Source: UBA1172 sp049889655 (GTDB lineage: Bacteria; Pseudomonadota; Alphaproteobacteria; Puniceispirillales; UBA1172). Taken from it: 7,573 bases of DNA. The notes below the pieces were generated by a model that did no database searches, was not told where the DNA came from, and saw only the letters and a list, made by a program, of their open reading frames with translations. Position numbers and translations under genes: made by a program. Shown in pieces: positions 5,826-7,573 of this stretch (position 1 is its first letter; each line of letters opens with the position of its first letter). The stretch spans positions 1 to 7,573 of the forward strand of contig JBMHCY010000024.1 of the NCBI GenBank assembly GCA_049889655.1. The letters are read 5' to 3'.

Positions 5826-7098
5826 CACCGCCAGCGGCAATGGCCATCACCGCAGGGCGGCCGATGACGCTGTCGAGATCAGCAATGGCCTCAATCGCAC
5901 GGGCCATGGCATCGGCGGTGGTTTCATGGGTGGTGATAACCACGGGAACGCTGCCATCGCTGCCATCATCGGCACGGCCATGCTGGAGGATCGATTCAAC
6001 CGAGATGGCCGCATCGCGCAATACCGCCGTCACATCGGCGAGCACGCCCGGGCGATCATAGACACTGAGATTGGCGTAATAGCGTGACACCGCTGTTGAA
6101 ACAGAGGTCACCGCCCCGCCGGCCGCCAGTGTTGCAGCAGGTGCCCCGAAGAACCGGGCACTGCGGCCGTCAATCAGATCAGCCAGATCAGCGAGCACAG
6201 CAGAGGCTGTCGCCCCGGCCCCGGCCCCGGGGCCGATCGCGGTGATCGTGCCCACCGGTTCGGCATCCACCGACACTGCATTGAGCGGGCCATCGACCTT
6301 GGCAAGGGCGGAATGGTGCGGGACCATCGTGGGCTCAACGCTCATCCGGATGCCGCCGTCTTCACGTTCGGCGACGCCGATCAGCCGGATGACATAACCG
6401 AGATCTGCGGCACAGCGGATATCGACAGGCTTGACAGCACGGATGCCGGTGATGCTGATCGCCTCGGTATCAGGGGCGATGCCAAAGCCGATCGCCGCCA
6501 GCAGCGCAAGTTTGTGGGCAGCATCGATGCCATCGATATCAAAGCCCGGGTCCGCCTCGGCATAGCCGAGATCCTGGGCTTCCTTGAGCACATCATCAAA
6601 GCCCCGGCCGGTCTTTTCCATCGTTGTCAGAATATAGTTGCAGGTGCCGTTGAGAATACCGGAAATGCGGTTGATCCTGTTACCGGCGAGGCCTTCGCGG
6701 ATCATCTTAAGGCAGGGGATACCGCCAGCGACAGCAGCCTCGGCGGCAAGCGCCACCCCGGCTTCCTCGGCGGCGGCCACGACCCGCTGGCCATGGCGGG
6801 CGAGAAGCGCCTTATTGGCGCTGATCACGGGCTTACCCTGGGCGATCGCGGCCTCCACAAGGGCGAGGGCCGGGCCATCCTCGCCGCCGATCAGCTCGAT
6901 GACAGCATCGACATCATCACGGGCAGCAAGGGCCACGGGATCATTGACAAAGGTGACCCCTTCCATGGAAAAGCCGCGGTCACGGCTGGCGTTGCGCGCA
7001 GAAACGGCGGTGACGCGCGCCCCGAGGGCGTTTTCATGGATCAACTGGCGGGCGACCTCCGCCCCCACCGTGCCCAGACCGGCAATCGCGATACGCAT
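5815..7098 (-). CDS. hom: Homoserine dehydrogenase with C-terminal ACT domain
   Basis: Cytoplasmic NAD(P)-dependent reductase turning aspartate-semialdehyde into homoserine, the branch point to threonine, methionine and isoleucine. The 427-aa protein has a Rossmann nucleotide-binding loop GLGTVG (7-12), SANK (93-96), AAVAGGIP (121-128), NGTCNYIL (150-157) and the catalytic-domain segment AEADPGFDIDGIDAAHKL (180-197). A C-terminal ACT domain (from about residue 343, beginning NLSVYDRPGVLADVT) usually gives threonine feedback control. It is the monofunctional form, with no aspartokinase fused. The ATG at 7098 places the nucleotide-binding strand right at the N-terminus, as usual; the upstream A/G-rich stretch is only a weak ribosome binding site. 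It leads a hom-recJ unit on the - strand. Confidence 0.96.
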   Translation of the reverse strand: MRIAIAGLGTVGAEVARQLIHENALGARVTAVSARNASRDRGFSMEGVTFVNDPVALAARDDVDAVIELIGGEDGPALALVEAAIAQGKPVISANKALLARHGQRVVAAAEEAGVALAAEAAVAGGIPCLKMIREGLAGNRINRISGILNGTCNYILTTMEKTGRGFDDVLKEAQDLGYAEADPGFDIDGIDAAHKLALLAAIGFGIAPDTEAISITGIRAVKPVDIRCAADLGYVIRLIGVAEREDGGIRMSVEPTMVPHHSALAKVDGPLNAVSVDAEPVGTITAIGPGAGAGATASAVLADLADLIDGRSARFFGAPAATLAAGGAVTSVSTAVSRYYANLSVYDRPGVLADVTAVLRDAAISVESILQHGRADDGSDGSVPVVITTHETTADAMARAIEAIADLDSVIGRPAVMAIAAGGDDS

Positions 7099-7138
7099 GG
7101 CTTTTCACTTTCTTTCGGGTGTGTCTTCAGCGGGTTTA

Positions 7139-7168
7139 TTGATACCTGATAGCAGGCCCCGGGGGCAA
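7139..7168 (-). promoter_or_regulatory. Weak candidate promoter upstream of hom
   Basis: On the - strand TTGCCC (7168-7163) and TATCAA (7144-7139) are 18 bp apart, each matching 4 of 6 sigma-70 consensus bases. The -35 box overlaps the hairpin after the GFA gene. The 75-bp gap between the two genes allows an independent promoter, but co-transcription is equally possible. Confidence 0.3.
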
Positions 7169-7173
7169 CCCCC
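7161..7173 (-). terminator. GC hairpin abutting the GFA-gene stop codon
   Basis: Immediately after the TGA, GGGGG (7173-7169 read on the - strand) pairs with CCCCC (7165-7161) around a 3-nt loop. No T-run follows, so it is a weak or factor-assisted terminator at best. Confidence 0.3.
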
Positions 7174-7539
7174 TCACTCATCGCTGGGGTGGTTGATGCC
7201 GTCGAAGATCGGGGCGGTGTTGTAATCCGCCATCGCCACCCCCTCAAAGCAGCCGATATTGACGCCGACCTCATCGGGGTTGCTGCGGCGGCGGTGAAAC
7301 GTGTAAATCCCGCAGCGTGAGCAGAAATAATGTTCCGCCGTATCGGTGTTGAACTGATAGCAGGTGAGCATCTCCGCTCCCTTTTCCACCCGCAGCGCAT
7401 CACGCGCCACCGTCGCGTTGGGGGCCCAGCGGCGGCGGCAGAACGAACAGTCGCAGCGCCCGGCCTCGCTGAAATCGGTCTCGGCGGGGATGCTGAATTC
7501 AACCGCCCCGCAATGGCATGACCCGTGCTTCCGGTTCAT
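7174..7539 (-). CDS. GFA / CENP-V domain zinc protein
   Basis: Small (121 aa) cytoplasmic protein of the Gfa family, named for the Paracoccus glutathione-dependent formaldehyde-activating enzyme; most members have no proven substrate. The seven zinc-binding cysteines are present: C8 and C10 (SCHCG), C29, C31 and C34 (CDCSFC), C73 and C76 (CSRCG). Their spacings (2, 19, 2, 3, 39, 3) equal those I recall for Paracoccus Gfa. The family is a beta fold carrying one structural and one exchangeable zinc. The ATG at 7539 gives the usual short lead before the first CxC, with a GGGG sequence about 8 nt upstream. It lies 75 bp upstream of hom on the same strand with no obvious functional link. The family is sure; a formaldehyde or glutathione role is not. 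Confidence 0.9.
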   Translation of the reverse strand: MNRKHGSCHCGAVEFSIPAETDFSEAGRCDCSFCRRRWAPNATVARDALRVEKGAEMLTCYQFNTDTAEHYFCSRCGIYTFHRRRSNPDEVGVNIGCFEGVAMADYNTAPIFDGINHPSDE

Positions 7540-7573
7540 CCCGCGCCCCTGCCGTTGAGGGTTTCGAGCACCC
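7536..7573 (-). CDS. Possible 3' tail of an upstream gene
   Basis: On the - strand one frame reads VLETLNGRGAG and then TGA, whose stop overlaps the GFA start codon as ATGA, a common operon junction. Only 11 codons are in the window and the other two frames are also open here, so the evidence is the ATGA geometry alone. No identity can be assigned. Confidence 0.2.
   Translation of the reverse strand, partial: VLETLNGRGAG

Noticed and set aside
6209..6236. Repetitive GC run within hom
   Set aside because: It encodes the conserved glycine/alanine-rich loop around residues 289-297 and is explained by codon choice.
6313..7149. 278-codon open frame antisense to hom
   Set aside because: Same kind of shadow; hom is complete and conserved through this stretch.

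Overview
The window looks like a marine alphaproteobacterial chromosome of fairly high GC. The evidence is indirect. A blh-idi pair forms the 3' end of the carotenoid/retinal cluster known beside proteorhodopsin genes in planktonic alphaproteobacteria. The photolyase is of the iron-sulfur (FeS-BCP) type. A homoserine dehydrogenase-recJ block of alphaproteobacterial style sits on the other strand. SAR116-like or Rhodospirillales-like bacteria would fit, but no rRNA or other strong taxonomic marker is present.

Left half, + strand (1-3823): the C-terminal part of a Blh beta-carotene 15,15'-dioxygenase overlaps by 4 bp a type 2 (FMN) isopentenyl-diphosphate isomerase. IPP isomerase feeds carotenoid synthesis and Blh cleaves beta-carotene to retinal, so the pair makes a rhodopsin chromophore. 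The rest of the cluster (crt genes, perhaps the rhodopsin) would lie to the left, outside the window. A 221-bp gap follows. It holds weak terminator-like hairpins and a notable nested inverted repeat (1814-1895) with competing alternative pairings. Next comes a 509-aa FeS-BCP cryptochrome/photolyase with all four cluster cysteines, and then a 90-aa helical protein of unknown function with its own ribosome binding site. The half ends at a strong bidirectional terminator.

Right half, - strand (7573 down to 3851): a GFA-family zinc protein, then homoserine dehydrogenase (hom), then recJ. The hom and recJ genes overlap. After recJ comes tRNA-Glu(UUC) with its own promoter, and it runs into the same terminator. 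These are amino-acid biosynthesis, DNA repair and translation functions.

The two halves converge at tRNA-Glu. Light-related genes lie on the 3' side of the tRNA and housekeeping genes on the other, which makes the tRNA a candidate boundary for lateral acquisition of the photosystem block. No gene-free stretch exceeds 300 bases. The two least explained items are the nested inverted repeat before the photolyase and the small helical protein after it.
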